From Streptomyces viridiviolaceus (GTDB lineage: Bacteria > Actinomycetota > Actinomycetes > Streptomycetales > Streptomycetaceae), in assembly GCF_014650995.1 (NCBI RefSeq), contig NZ_BMWA01000016.1, forward strand, positions 1 through 64,000: a DNA stretch of 64,000 nucleotides, read 5' to 3'. Below are positions 41,191 to 50,149 of the stretch, piece by piece (position 1 is the stretch's first letter; the number at the start of each line of letters is the position of its first letter). A model generated the notes under the pieces. That model ran no database searches. It had not been told where the DNA came from and worked only from the letters and a program-made list of their open reading frames with translations. The position numbers and the translations under genes are program-made.

Positions 41191-42437
41191 TGCACCCGCG
41201 CGACAACGCTCCCGCCACGCCCGGGGACGCCCTCCCCGACCACCCCGACTTCCTGTGGCGCAACCCCGACCCCAAGCCGTCCTACGACGTCGTCATCGTC
41301 GGCGGCGGCGGGCACGGTCTGGCCACCGCCTACTACCTGGCCAAGAACCACGGCATCACCGACATCGCGGTCCTGGAGAAGGGCTGGCTCGCGGGCGGCA
41401 ACATGGCCCGCAACACCACCATCATCCGCTCCAACTACCTCTGGGACGAGAGCTCCGGCATCTACGAGCACTCGCTGAAACTGTGGGAAACCCTCGAAGA
41501 GGACCTCGACTACCCCATCCTCTTCAGCCAGCGCGGTGTCCTCAACCTCGCCCACAGCCTGCAGGACATCCGCGACAGCAAGCGCCGTGTCTACGCCAAC
41601 CAGCTCAACGGCATCGACGCCGAGTGGCTCGAGCCGGACGAGGTCGCAGAGGTCTGCCCCATCGTCAACATCTCACCCGACGTGCGCTACCCGGTGCTCG
41701 GTGCCACCTACCAGCCGCGCGCGGGCATCGCCAAGCACGACTACGTCGCCTGGGGGTTCGCGCGGAGGGCGGACGACTACGGCATCGACCTGATCCAGGA
41801 CTGCGAGGTCACCGGCCTCGACATCCGGGGCGGCCGTGTGACAGGGGTGCAGACCACCCGTGGCCCGATCGCCGCCGGGAAGGTCGCGCTCGCGGCCGCA
41901 GGACACTCCTCGGTCCTGGCCTCCATGGCCGGCCTGCGCCTCCCGCTGCAGAGCCACCCGCTCCAGGCGCTGGTCTCGGAACTGCTGGAGCCGGTGCACC
42001 CGACCGTGGTGATGTCGAACGCGGTGCACGTGTACGTCTCCCAGGCACACAAGGGCGAGCTGGTGATGGGCGCCGGCATCGACAGCTACAACGGCTACGG
42101 ACAGCGCGGCGCCTTCCACATCCTGGAACGTCAGATGGCCGCCGCGCTGGAGCTCTTCCCCGTCTTCGCCCGCGCCCACATGCTGCGCACCTGGGCCGGC
42201 ATCGTCGACGTCACTCCGGACGCCTCGCCCATCGTCGGCACCACCCCCGTCGAGAACCTGTACCTCAACTGCGGCTGGGGCACCGGCGGCTTCAAGGCGA
42301 CCCCGGGCGTCGGCTGGTGCTACGCGCACACGATCGCCACCGGCGAACCGCACCCGTACAACGCGCCCTTCACCCTCGCCCGCTTCACCACCGGCGCCCT
42401 GGTGGACGAGCACGGCGCAGCCGCCGTAGCCCACTGA
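41190..42437 (+). CDS. soxB: Sarcosine oxidase beta subunit
   Basis: A 415-residue FAD/FMN subunit of heterotetrameric sarcosine oxidase. The FAD motif is VVIVGGGGHGLATAYYLAKN near residue 32. SoxB landmarks follow: RNTTIIRSNYLWDESSGIYE near 72, and IAKHDYVAWGFARRA near 178 containing the His that carries covalent FMN. The end (ENLYLNCGWGTGGFKATPG) is also typical. It oxidises sarcosine to glycine, passing the methyl to THF on the alpha subunit. The start overlaps the glyA stop (TGATG). Confidence 0.93.
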   Translation: MHPRDNAPATPGDALPDHPDFLWRNPDPKPSYDVVIVGGGGHGLATAYYLAKNHGITDIAVLEKGWLAGGNMARNTTIIRSNYLWDESSGIYEHSLKLWETLEEDLDYPILFSQRGVLNLAHSLQDIRDSKRRVYANQLNGIDAEWLEPDEVAEVCPIVNISPDVRYPVLGATYQPRAGIAKHDYVAWGFARRADDYGIDLIQDCEVTGLDIRGGRVTGVQTTRGPIAAGKVALAAAGHSSVLASMAGLRLPLQSHPLQALVSELLEPVHPTVVMSNAVHVYVSQAHKGELVMGAGIDSYNGYGQRGAFHILERQMAAALELFPVFARAHMLRTWAGIVDVTPDASPIVGTTPVENLYLNCGWGTGGFKATPGVGWCYAHTIATGEPHPYNAPFTLARFTTGALVDEHGAAAVAH

Positions 42438-42464
42438 CCGCAGCCCCAGCCAAGGAGACCGGAC

Positions 42465-42788
42465 ATGCAGCTCATCGCCTGCCCCTGGTGCGGCGAGCGC
42501 GAGGAGATCGAATTCCACTACGGCGGGCAGGCGCACGTCGCCTACCCCGACGACCCCTACGCGCTCGACGACGACCAGTGGGCCCAGTACGTCTTCTTCC
42601 GCGACAACCCCAAGGGCCCGTTCGCCGAAAGGTGGGTGCACGCGGCAGGCTGCCGACGCTGGTTCAACGCCGTGCGCGACACCGTCACCCACGAGTTCCT
42701 CGCCGTCTACGACGTCCGCGCCCCGCGCCCTCTCCTCACGGGCAGCGCAGCCGCCGCACAGCAGCGCAAGGGCCAGGAGGCCAGCTGA
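42465..42788 (+). CDS. soxD: Sarcosine oxidase delta subunit
   Basis: A 107-residue subunit with the zinc ligands of SoxD: CPWCG at residues 6-10 and HAAGCRRWFN at about 59-68. It is a structural subunit of the heterotetramer. It lies 28 bp after soxB and overlaps soxA by one base. Confidence 0.93.
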   Translation: MQLIACPWCGEREEIEFHYGGQAHVAYPDDPYALDDDQWAQYVFFRDNPKGPFAERWVHAAGCRRWFNAVRDTVTHEFLAVYDVRAPRPLLTGSAAAAQQRKGQEAS

Positions 42789-45649
42789 TGACCAACCCGT
42801 TCCGTGCCGGCGGCCACGGTCGCATCGACCGCGACACCACGCTCTCCTTCACCTTCGACGGCACCGCCTACACCGGGCACCCCGGCGACACCCTCGCCTC
42901 GGCCCTGCTGGCCAACGGGGTGCACCACGTGGCCGACAGCATCAAGTACGGACGGCCGCGCGGTGTCCTGGCCGCCGGAGCCGAAGAGCCCAACGCGGTC
43001 GTGCAGATCGAGGCCCCCTTCCCCGAGCCCATGCTCACGGGCACCACCGTGGAGCTGTACGACGGCCTCGACGCACGGGGGCTCTCCGGGCAGGGCCGCC
43101 TCAGCAGCCGGCCGGACACGGCCCGCTACGACACCCTGCACGCCCACTGCGACCTCCTGGTCGTCGGCGCCGGCCCCGCAGGGCTCACCGCCACACTGTC
43201 GGCCGCCCGCGCCGGCGCCCGCGTGATCCTCGTCGACGAACTCCCCGAGCCCGGAGGGTCGCTCCTCGGCAGCCAGGAACTGCTGGACGGCAGGCCCGCG
43301 ACCGAGTGGGTCGGGGAGGTCGTCGCGGAACTCGACGCCTGCGCCGACGTACAGGTGCTGCAGCGCACCACGGCCTTCGGCCACTACGACGACGGACTCG
43401 TCCTGGCCCTGGAGAAGCGCACCGACCACCTCGGTGCGGCGGCACCCGCCCATGTCTCGCGACAGCGGATCTGGCGCATCCGCGCCCGGCAGGTCGTGTA
43501 CGCCACCGGCGCCTACGAGCGTCCGGTCGCCTTCGACGACAACGACCGCCCCGGCATCATGCTGGCCGGCTCGGCGCGCACCTACCTCAACCGCTTCGGC
43601 GTACTGCCCGGACGGCAGGCCGTCGTGTTCACCACGAACGACAGCGCCTACCCGGCAGCGCTCGAACTGGCCGATGCCGGCGTGCGGATCGCCGCGGTGG
43701 TCGAGGCCCGCGAGGAGGTGCCGGCGCACTGGCGCACCGCGTGCGACGAGCGGGGCATCGAGATACGCACAGGGCACGTCGTCACCGGAACCAGCGGCGT
43801 CGAGCACGTCTCCCGCGCCCACGTCGCCCCCTTCAGCCGGGGGCGCCTCGGCGAACGGCAGGGCATCGACTGCGACCTGCTGCTCGTCTCCGGCGGCTGG
43901 AACCCGGCCGTCGCCCTGTTCAGCCAGGCCCGCGGCACCCTGCGCTACGACGCCGGGATCGGGGCCTTCGTGCCGGCGCAGGCGCCCGGCAGTGTCCGTA
44001 CGGCGGGATCGGCCGGAGGCACCTTCACCCTGGCCGGCTGTCTCGCCGACGGCGGGGACGCCGCCTCGCGGGCCTTGTCGGCCCTCGGCAGGACCGGTCG
44101 GACTCTCACCCTGCCGAGCACCGGTCCGCTGCCGCAAGGGGCGCCCGGCCGGGTCCTGTGGCGGGTCCCGAGCCCCCGGGACGGGCAGGACGGCTCGCAC
44201 CAGTTCGTCGACCTGCAGCGCGATGCCCTCGTCTCCGACGTACTGCGGGCGACCGGGGCGGGACTGCGGTCGGTGGAGCACGTCAAGCGTTACACCACGA
44301 TCGGTACCGCCCACGACCAGGGCCGCACGTCCGGCGTGATGACGTCGGGCATCGTCGCCGAGGCGCTCGGGGTGGACGTCGCCGACCTCGGCACGATGCG
44401 CCTGCGTCCGCCCGCCGTACCCGTGGCCTTCGCCGCGCTCGCGGGCCGCAACCGCGGCGAACTGTTCGACCCGGTCCGGGTGACCGCGCTGCACTCCTGG
44501 CACGCCGAGCACGGTGCCCTGTTCGAGGACGTCGGCCAGTGGAAGCGCCCCTGGTACTACCCGCAGCCGGGCGAGAGCATGGAAGAGGCAGTGCTGCGCG
44601 AGTGCCGTGCCGCCCGCACGGGCGTCGCCATGATGGACGGCTCCACGCTCGGCAAGATCAACGTGCAGGGCCCGGACGCCGGCGTGCTGCTGGACCGGCT
44701 CTACACGAACATGATGAGCACCCTCAAGGTGGGCCGGGTCCGGTACGGCGTGATGTGCGGCGTCGACGGCATGGCCATCGACGACGGCACCGTGATCCGG
44801 GTGGCCGAGCAGGAGTTCCTGCTGACCACGACCACCGGCAACGCCGCCAAGGTCCTGGAATGGATGGAGGAGTGGCTGCAGACGGAGTGGCCGGACCTGC
44901 GCGTCCACCTCACCTCCGTCACCGAGCACTGGGTGACCATCCCCCTGGTCGGCCCCCGCTCCCGCGACGTGCTGGCCCTGGTGGCTCCCGACCTGGACGC
45001 CGACAACGACGCCTTCCCGTTCATGTCCTGGCGCGACGCAACCGTTGCCGGCATCCCGGCACGGGTCTGCCGCATCAGCTTCTCCGGTGAACTCGCCTAT
45101 GAGATCAACGTCCCCGCCTGGGACGGCATCACCGTGTGGAACGCCCTGTACGCGGCCGGCGGCCCGTTCGGCATCACTCCGTACGGCACCGAGACCATGC
45201 ACGTGCTGCGCGCGGAGAAGGCGTACCCGATCATCGGGCAGGACACCGACGGCACCGTCACCCCGCAGGACCTGGGCATGTCGTGGGTCGTGTCCAAGAA
45301 GAAGCCGGACTTCATCGGCAAGCGGTCCTTCTCCCGCGAGGAGAACCAGCGCGGCGACCGCAAACAGCTGGTGGGCCTGCTGCCGGCCGACGAGCGGGTC
45401 CTGCTCCCCGAGGGCGCCCAGATCATCGCCACCAGCAGCATCCCCCAGCCGCCGGTGCCCATGCTCGGCCATGTCACCTCCAGCTACCGCAGCGACGCCT
45501 TGCAGCGGACGTTCGCGCTGGCCCTGGTCCGCTCCGGAAGCGAGCGCATCGGCGAAACCCTCTACGTCCCGTTGGACGGCCGCACCGTCCCGGTGACCGT
45601 GACCGACCCCGTGCTCTTCGACAAGGAGGGATCCCGCCGTGACGGTTGA
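42788..45649 (+). CDS. soxA: Sarcosine oxidase alpha subunit
   Basis: A 953-residue subunit. The N-terminal part has a 2Fe-2S ferredoxin-like fold used as scaffold (LSFTFDGTAYTGHPGDTLAS). The NAD domain starts DLLVVGAGPAGLTATLSAAR near residue 118. A middle region is cysteine-poor, and the folate-binding GcvT half begins near 600 (MMDGSTLGKINVQGPDAGVL, RLYTNMMSTLKVG). It accepts the methyl group from sarcosine as methylene-THF. Starts by TGATG overlap with soxD and ends with an 11-bp overlap with soxG. Confidence 0.93.
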   Translation: MTNPFRAGGHGRIDRDTTLSFTFDGTAYTGHPGDTLASALLANGVHHVADSIKYGRPRGVLAAGAEEPNAVVQIEAPFPEPMLTGTTVELYDGLDARGLSGQGRLSSRPDTARYDTLHAHCDLLVVGAGPAGLTATLSAARAGARVILVDELPEPGGSLLGSQELLDGRPATEWVGEVVAELDACADVQVLQRTTAFGHYDDGLVLALEKRTDHLGAAAPAHVSRQRIWRIRARQVVYATGAYERPVAFDDNDRPGIMLAGSARTYLNRFGVLPGRQAVVFTTNDSAYPAALELADAGVRIAAVVEAREEVPAHWRTACDERGIEIRTGHVVTGTSGVEHVSRAHVAPFSRGRLGERQGIDCDLLLVSGGWNPAVALFSQARGTLRYDAGIGAFVPAQAPGSVRTAGSAGGTFTLAGCLADGGDAASRALSALGRTGRTLTLPSTGPLPQGAPGRVLWRVPSPRDGQDGSHQFVDLQRDALVSDVLRATGAGLRSVEHVKRYTTIGTAHDQGRTSGVMTSGIVAEALGVDVADLGTMRLRPPAVPVAFAALAGRNRGELFDPVRVTALHSWHAEHGALFEDVGQWKRPWYYPQPGESMEEAVLRECRAARTGVAMMDGSTLGKINVQGPDAGVLLDRLYTNMMSTLKVGRVRYGVMCGVDGMAIDDGTVIRVAEQEFLLTTTTGNAAKVLEWMEEWLQTEWPDLRVHLTSVTEHWVTIPLVGPRSRDVLALVAPDLDADNDAFPFMSWRDATVAGIPARVCRISFSGELAYEINVPAWDGITVWNALYAAGGPFGITPYGTETMHVLRAEKAYPIIGQDTDGTVTPQDLGMSWVVSKKKPDFIGKRSFSREENQRGDRKQLVGLLPADERVLLPEGAQIIATSSIPQPPVPMLGHVTSSYRSDALQRTFALALVRSGSERIGETLYVPLDGRTVPVTVTDPVLFDKEGSRRDG

Positions 45650-46232
45650 GACGCCCACTCGCTTCAGCCCGCTGGCCGCTTGGCAGGACGACCTGGCGCA
45701 GCTGCCCACCGGGGTGCAGGCGCGGGAACTGCCCTTCCTGACCCAGCTCACACTGCGGGTGCAGCCCGGCAGCACTGCGGCGAAGGCCGTCGAGGCCGTG
45801 CTGGACGTCACCCTGCCGGGGCCCGTGAGCGCGGAGATGTCCGGCGACGTCAAGGTGCTGTGGATGGGCCCGGACGAATGGCTGCTGGTCGCTCCCGACG
45901 GCCGGCAGGACGACCTCCTGGCACAACTGCGGTCGGCCGTCGGGGACGAGTTCGCCACCGTCACCGACGTCTCGGCCCAGCGCACGACACTGGCGCTGTC
46001 CGGGCACCTGGTGCGCACGGTGCTGGCCCAGGGGTGTGCCATCGACCTGGACCCGCGGGTGACACCCGTCGGCTCGTGTCTGAACACGCTGCTGGCGCAG
46101 GCCCCGGTCACGTTGGTGGTGCGGGGCGAAGCCGCCTCCGACGTCTGGCTGCTGGTCCGTTCCTCGTTTGCTTCCTACCTGGCCACCTGGCTCGTCGACG
46201 CCTGCACCGAATACCGCGGAGGCACCGGATGA
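45639..46232 (+). CDS. soxG: Sarcosine oxidase gamma subunit
   Basis: A 197-residue protein of the SoxG family, a degenerate GcvT-like fold (RVQPGSTAAKAVEAVLDVTL, then LWMGPDEWLLVAPDG, and TDVSAQRTTLALSGHLVRTV). It completes the heterotetramer. The GTG start lies inside the end of soxA and follows GGAGG; the stop overlaps the sdaA ATG. Confidence 0.9.
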   Translation: MTVETPTRFSPLAAWQDDLAQLPTGVQARELPFLTQLTLRVQPGSTAAKAVEAVLDVTLPGPVSAEMSGDVKVLWMGPDEWLLVAPDGRQDDLLAQLRSAVGDEFATVTDVSAQRTTLALSGHLVRTVLAQGCAIDLDPRVTPVGSCLNTLLAQAPVTLVVRGEAASDVWLLVRSSFASYLATWLVDACTEYRGGTG

Positions 46233-47607
46233 GCATCAGCGTCTTCGACATGTTCAAGGTCGGCATCGGGCCGTCGAGTTCCCACACCGTGGGCCCGATG
46301 CGCGCCGCACACTCCTTCGCGTACGCCTTGGAGCAGGAGGGCCTGCTCGCGGAGACCAGCCGCGTCCATGTCGAACTGTTCGGCTCGCTGGGCGCCACCG
46401 GGCACGGCCACGGCAGCGTGAAGGCCGTCGTACTGGGGCTGGAGGGTGAGGTGCCCGAGCTCGTCGACCCCGCCGTCACGGCACCGACGATGGACCGCGT
46501 CCGGGCGACGCGGAACCTGCGGCTGCTGGGCAAGCACCCCATGGCCTTCCACCTCGACGACGACGTGATACTGCACCGTGGCAAGCGGCTGGCCTTCCAC
46601 TCGAACGCCATGACCTTCGAGGCCACCGCCCAAGACGGGCGCCGCCTGGCATCACGTACGTACTACTCCGTCGGCGGCGGCTTCGTACTGGACGACTCGG
46701 AAGCGTTCAGCCCGCGGATCGTCCCGGACAGCACACCGGTGCGCCACCCGTTCACCACCGGCGCCGAACTGCTGGCGCACACCCGCACCACCGGCCTGCC
46801 GATCAGCTCGATCATGATGGCGAACGAACTGTCCTGGCGCAGCGAGGAGGAAGTCCGTGCCGGACTCCTGCACATCTGGTCGGTGATGCAGGAGTGCGTG
46901 CGCCGAGGCTGCACGCGGGACGGGGTACTGCCCGGCGGGCTCAAGGTGCGCCGCCGGCGGCCGCGCTGCACCGGAAACTGCTGGCCGCGGACACGGAGGC
47001 CGAGACGGACTCCCTGCACGCCATGGAGTGGGTCACCCTGTACGCGCTGGCCGTCAACGAGGAGAACGCGGCCGGCGGCCGGGTGGTGACCGCCCCGACC
47101 AACGGGGCGGCCGGCATCGTCCCGGCGGTCCTGCACTACTACGAGCGTTTCGTGCGAGAAGCCGGCCCCGACGGCATCGTCCGCTTCCTGCTGACCGCGG
47201 CCGCCATCGGCGTGCTGTTCAAGGAGAACGCCTCCATCTCGGGGGCCGAGGTGGGATGCCAGGGCGAGGTCGGCTCCGCCTGCTCGATGGCCGCGGCGGG
47301 CCTGGCCGAAGTCCTCGGCGGAACACCGGAGCAAGTGGAGAACGCCGCGGAGATCGGCGTCGAGCACAACCTCGGCCTGACCTGCGATCCGGTCGGCGGC
47401 CTGGTCCAGATTCCCTGCATCGAACGCAATGCGGTGGCGTCCCTCAAAGCCATCACCGCGGCACGGATGGCCGTGCACGGTGACGGCAGCCACCACGTCT
47501 CCCTCGACCAGGCGATCAAGACCATGCGGGAGACCGGAGCCGACATGAAGGACACGTACAAGGAGACCGCGCGTGGCGGTCTCGCCCTCAACGTCGTCGA
47601 GTGCTGA
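46229..47607 (+). pseudogene. sdaA: L-serine dehydratase with a one-base frameshift
   Basis: The first 240 codons are a normal single-chain SdaA (SVFDMFKVGIGPSSSHTVGP) up to GVLPGGLKVRRR. There the frame runs on into nonsense to 47089. A second frame continues the protein exactly (AAALHRKLLAADTEAETDS) to the stop and includes the iron-sulfur cysteines (GCQGEVGSACSM and CDPVGG). Restoring one G near 46955-46960, where CGGCGG stands for CGGGCGG, gives a 459-residue enzyme that makes pyruvate from serine. A GC-rich sequencing error is as likely as a true mutation. Coupled to soxG by ATGA; purU follows after 10 bp. Confidence 0.87.
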
Positions 47608-47617
47608 GGAGCCCTCC

Positions 47618-48472
47618 ATGACCCGCGAGTTCGTCCTCACCCTCAGCTGCCCCGAACGCCCCGGCATCCTTCACGCCGTGACGTCGTTCCTCGTTCGGCA
47701 CGGATGCGACATCACCGAACACCAGCAGTTCGACGACACCGACCACGGCATCGTGTTCCTGCGCACCGGCTTCACCGCCCTCGACGCGGAGATCACCGCG
47801 GACCGTCTGCGGGACACCTTCGCACCCGTGGCCGCGGAGTTCGGGATGGAATGGCAGCTCAGGGACGCTGCGCTCAAGCCGCGCGTGCTGGTGATGGTCT
47901 CGAAGTTCGACCACTGCCTCGCCGACCTGCTCTACCGGTGGCGCAGCGGCGCACTGGACGCCGAGATCGTCCTGGTGGTCTCCAACCATCCGGACCTTCA
48001 GCCGCTGGCCGCGGCCCAGGGCGTGCCGTTCGAACACGTCCCGGTCACACCCGACACCAAGCCCCGGGCGGAAGCCCGGCTGCTGGCTCTCGTCGAGGAG
48101 CATCGCATCGACCTCGTCGTCCTCGCCCGCTACATGCAGGTGCTCTCCGACGACCTCTGCAAGCGGCTGGAAGGCCGGGCGATCAACATCCACCACTCCT
48201 TCCTGCCGAGCTTCGCCGGCGCCAAGCCCTACCACCAGGCACACCGCCGCGGGGTGAAACTCGTCGGCGCCACCGCCCACTACGTCACCGCCGACCTGGA
48301 CGAAGGGCCCATCATCGAGCAGGAGATCATCCGCGTCGATCACCGCGCCGGCCCCGGCCGACTCGTCACCGTCGGCCGCGACGCCGAACGCCTGGCACTG
48401 GCCCGCGCCGTCAACTGGCACTGCCAGGGCCGCATCCTGCTCCACGGCAACCGGACCGTGGTCTTCAGCTGA
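47618..48472 (+). CDS. purU: Formyltetrahydrofolate deformylase
   Basis: A 284-residue enzyme with an N-terminal ACT domain (FVLTLSCPERPGILHAVTSF) and a formyltransferase-type catalytic domain from about residue 85. The catalytic Asn-His-Asp set lies in AINIHHSFLPSFAGAKPYHQ and VTADLDEGPIIEQ. It splits formyl-THF into formate and THF, recycling folate when demethylation floods the C1 pool. Last gene of the glyA-sox operon. Confidence 0.92.
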   Translation: MTREFVLTLSCPERPGILHAVTSFLVRHGCDITEHQQFDDTDHGIVFLRTGFTALDAEITADRLRDTFAPVAAEFGMEWQLRDAALKPRVLVMVSKFDHCLADLLYRWRSGALDAEIVLVVSNHPDLQPLAAAQGVPFEHVPVTPDTKPRAEARLLALVEEHRIDLVVLARYMQVLSDDLCKRLEGRAINIHHSFLPSFAGAKPYHQAHRRGVKLVGATAHYVTADLDEGPIIEQEIIRVDHRAGPGRLVTVGRDAERLALARAVNWHCQGRILLHGNRTVVFS

Positions 48473-49004
48473 CCCCGGATCCCCACGGACCGGTGCCGCA
48501 CTGCTGTGCTCGCCTGCCGGGCCGGCGCCCCGCCGCGATGCCCGCGGCAACAGAGGAGGAGCCACGCGCCGAGGGCCGTAGGCCTCCTCCCTCCTCTCAC
48601 ACACGGCTCTGACGCCCGGTCACAGCTGACGCCCGCGAGCGCTCGGTCTCCGCCGGCGGACGTGCCGGAACTTCCAGCCGCTCCGCCTTGCCCCCGTCGC
48701 CCACGGCTTCGGAAGCCAACGGCGGCGGGGAGGGCCGATCGCACAGCGGACGGGGTGGGAGTCGGCAGTCGGCAGGGCTCGCTCAGCCGAGGGCAGCGGG
48801 GAGGCGACCGGGTCAGAGGTGCGGGGCAGGGCAAGTCGGCCACGGGTGGTGTTGATCAGCTTCTTCCAGGCGGGGGAGCAGTGGGCGCAGTTGTCCAGCC
48901 TTCGTCGACGAGCGGAATGAGGCGATCGTCCCGCGGAGCCCACGGCGTCCTCCAAGAGCTCGTGAGCGAAGTGTGCAGTCGCACCCCACAGGCTCGTCTA
49001 CAGT
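48473..49004. other. Gene-poor stretch between purU and the ArsR-rhodanese gene
   Basis: About 530 bp with no supported gene. Several open frames exist on both strands, but none has a ribosome binding site or recognisable family text. The minus-strand reading near 48850-48950 is rich in Arg and Cys and looks accidental. Confidence 0.4.
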
Positions 49005-49016
49005 AATCCATGGATT
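49005..49016. promoter_or_regulatory. 12-bp palindrome AATCCATGGATT, likely ArsR operator
   Basis: A perfect palindrome 14 bp before the ATG of the ArsR-rhodanese gene, AT-rich against the background. Its place over the promoter or leader fits autoregulation by the fused ArsR domain. Confidence 0.6.
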
Positions 49017-49029
49017 TATGGAGGATGCC

Positions 49030-49707
49030 ATGTCGGCGAGCACGAAGAGCGGGACGAAGGCGCGGCTGTACGACGCGTTCGCGGCCAGCGGCAAGGCGCT
49101 GGCCAGCGGAAAGCGCCTGGAGCTGCTCGACCTGCTGGCCCAGGGCGAGCGCACCGTGGACGCGCTGGCGAAGGCGGCGGGCCTCAACCTGACCACCGCG
49201 TCGGCGCATCTTCAGACCCTCAAGCAGGCGGGCTTCGTCGCCACCCGTCGCGAGGGCGTGCGCATCCACTACCGGCTGGCCGGCGACGACGTGGCCCAGC
49301 TGTTCGCGCTGCTGCGCAAGGTCGCCGAGAGGCACCAGACGACGGTCCCGCCCGCCCGTGCCGCCTACCTGGGGGAGGACGGCGGGCCGGAAGTCACTCG
49401 CGAGGGACTGCGGGCCCGGGTGGAGACCGGAGACGTCGTCGTGCTCGACGTCAGGCCGGCGGAGGAGTACCGCGCCGGGCACATCCCCGGCGCGGTCTCC
49501 ATCCCGGTCGAGGAACTGGCCGACCGGATCGACGAGCTCCCCGAGAACGCCGACATCGTCGTGTACTGCCGTGGCGAGTACTGCGTCCTGGCCTACGACG
49601 CCGTGCGATTGCTGACCGACCGGGGCCGCCGTGCGATCCGTCTCAACGACGGCATGCTGGAGTGGCGCCTGTCGAAGCTGCCCGTCGATGTCTCGGACCT
49701 GACGTGA
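49030..49707 (+). CDS. ArsR-type HTH fused to a rhodanese domain
   Basis: A 225-residue fusion. Residues ~10-90 are an ArsR winged HTH (KRLELLDLLAQGERTVDALA, then NLTTASAHLQTLKQAGFV). Residues ~115-220 are a rhodanese domain (VVVLDVRPAEEYRAGHIPGA) with active-site loop CRGEYC. Such fusions sense reactive sulfur, tellurite or metals through the rhodanese cysteine. GGAGG precedes the ATG, and upstream in-frame starts were rejected. It heads a tightly coupled cassette: its stop overlaps the next start (GTGA), followed by an MFS carrier and a TusA-like protein. Confidence 0.87.
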   Translation: MSASTKSGTKARLYDAFAASGKALASGKRLELLDLLAQGERTVDALAKAAGLNLTTASAHLQTLKQAGFVATRREGVRIHYRLAGDDVAQLFALLRKVAERHQTTVPPARAAYLGEDGGPEVTREGLRARVETGDVVVLDVRPAEEYRAGHIPGAVSIPVEELADRIDELPENADIVVYCRGEYCVLAYDAVRLLTDRGRRAIRLNDGMLEWRLSKLPVDVSDLT

Positions 49708-50035
49708 CCGGCCCGGGCGGTGACCTCCTCGTGCACCCGGGACCGCACGGCGAGCCCGTCCACCTCGACGACAACGTCACCACCCCGGCCGTTCCCCGGG
49801 TGACGACGCCGATGCCGCCGTCTCTGACGGACCGCCTCGGCGACCGGCCCAGCAGCCACACCCCCGCCGAGAGGTCGAGTCCCTGGCCACCACCCGGCCC
49901 GGCACCACCACCCACCACGGCCTCGAAGGCGCCGACGACCTGACCGCCGACCTCGCCGCGGCCCTCGACGCCGACTGGTCCCACCCCGTGCACGGGCCCG
50001 CGGCGCTGCTCGTCCGGCGCCGGGCCGATGCATGA
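49704..50035 (+). pseudogene. Small frameshifted gene between ArsR-rhodanese and MFS
   Basis: A GTG overlapping the upstream stop (GTGA) opens a frame reading TGPGGDLLVHPGPHGEPVHL and on to about 49880. A different frame then gives LATTRPGTTTHHGLEGADDL and ADWSHPVHGPAALLVRR to a stop at 50035. Both halves have good codon usage. Joined near CCGAGAGGTCGAG they make a protein of about 110 residues. I do not recognise the family. Either a frameshift has broken it or the sequence carries an error. Confidence 0.5.
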
Positions 50036-50149
50036 CGGCCCGCCCGCCCGCTGCCGAGACCGGCTCGTCCTGCACGACCAGGGCCACCCACCCCATCGAT
50101 GCCCTTCCCGCCGGTCCCGCACCTGTCACCGCCGCTCCGGAAGAGAGAC

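Noticed and set aside
42707..46111. Very long minus-strand open frame opposite soxD, soxA and soxG
   Set aside because: It mirrors strong plus-strand genes with known motifs; the reading is low in family text and typical of antisense frames in GC-rich DNA.
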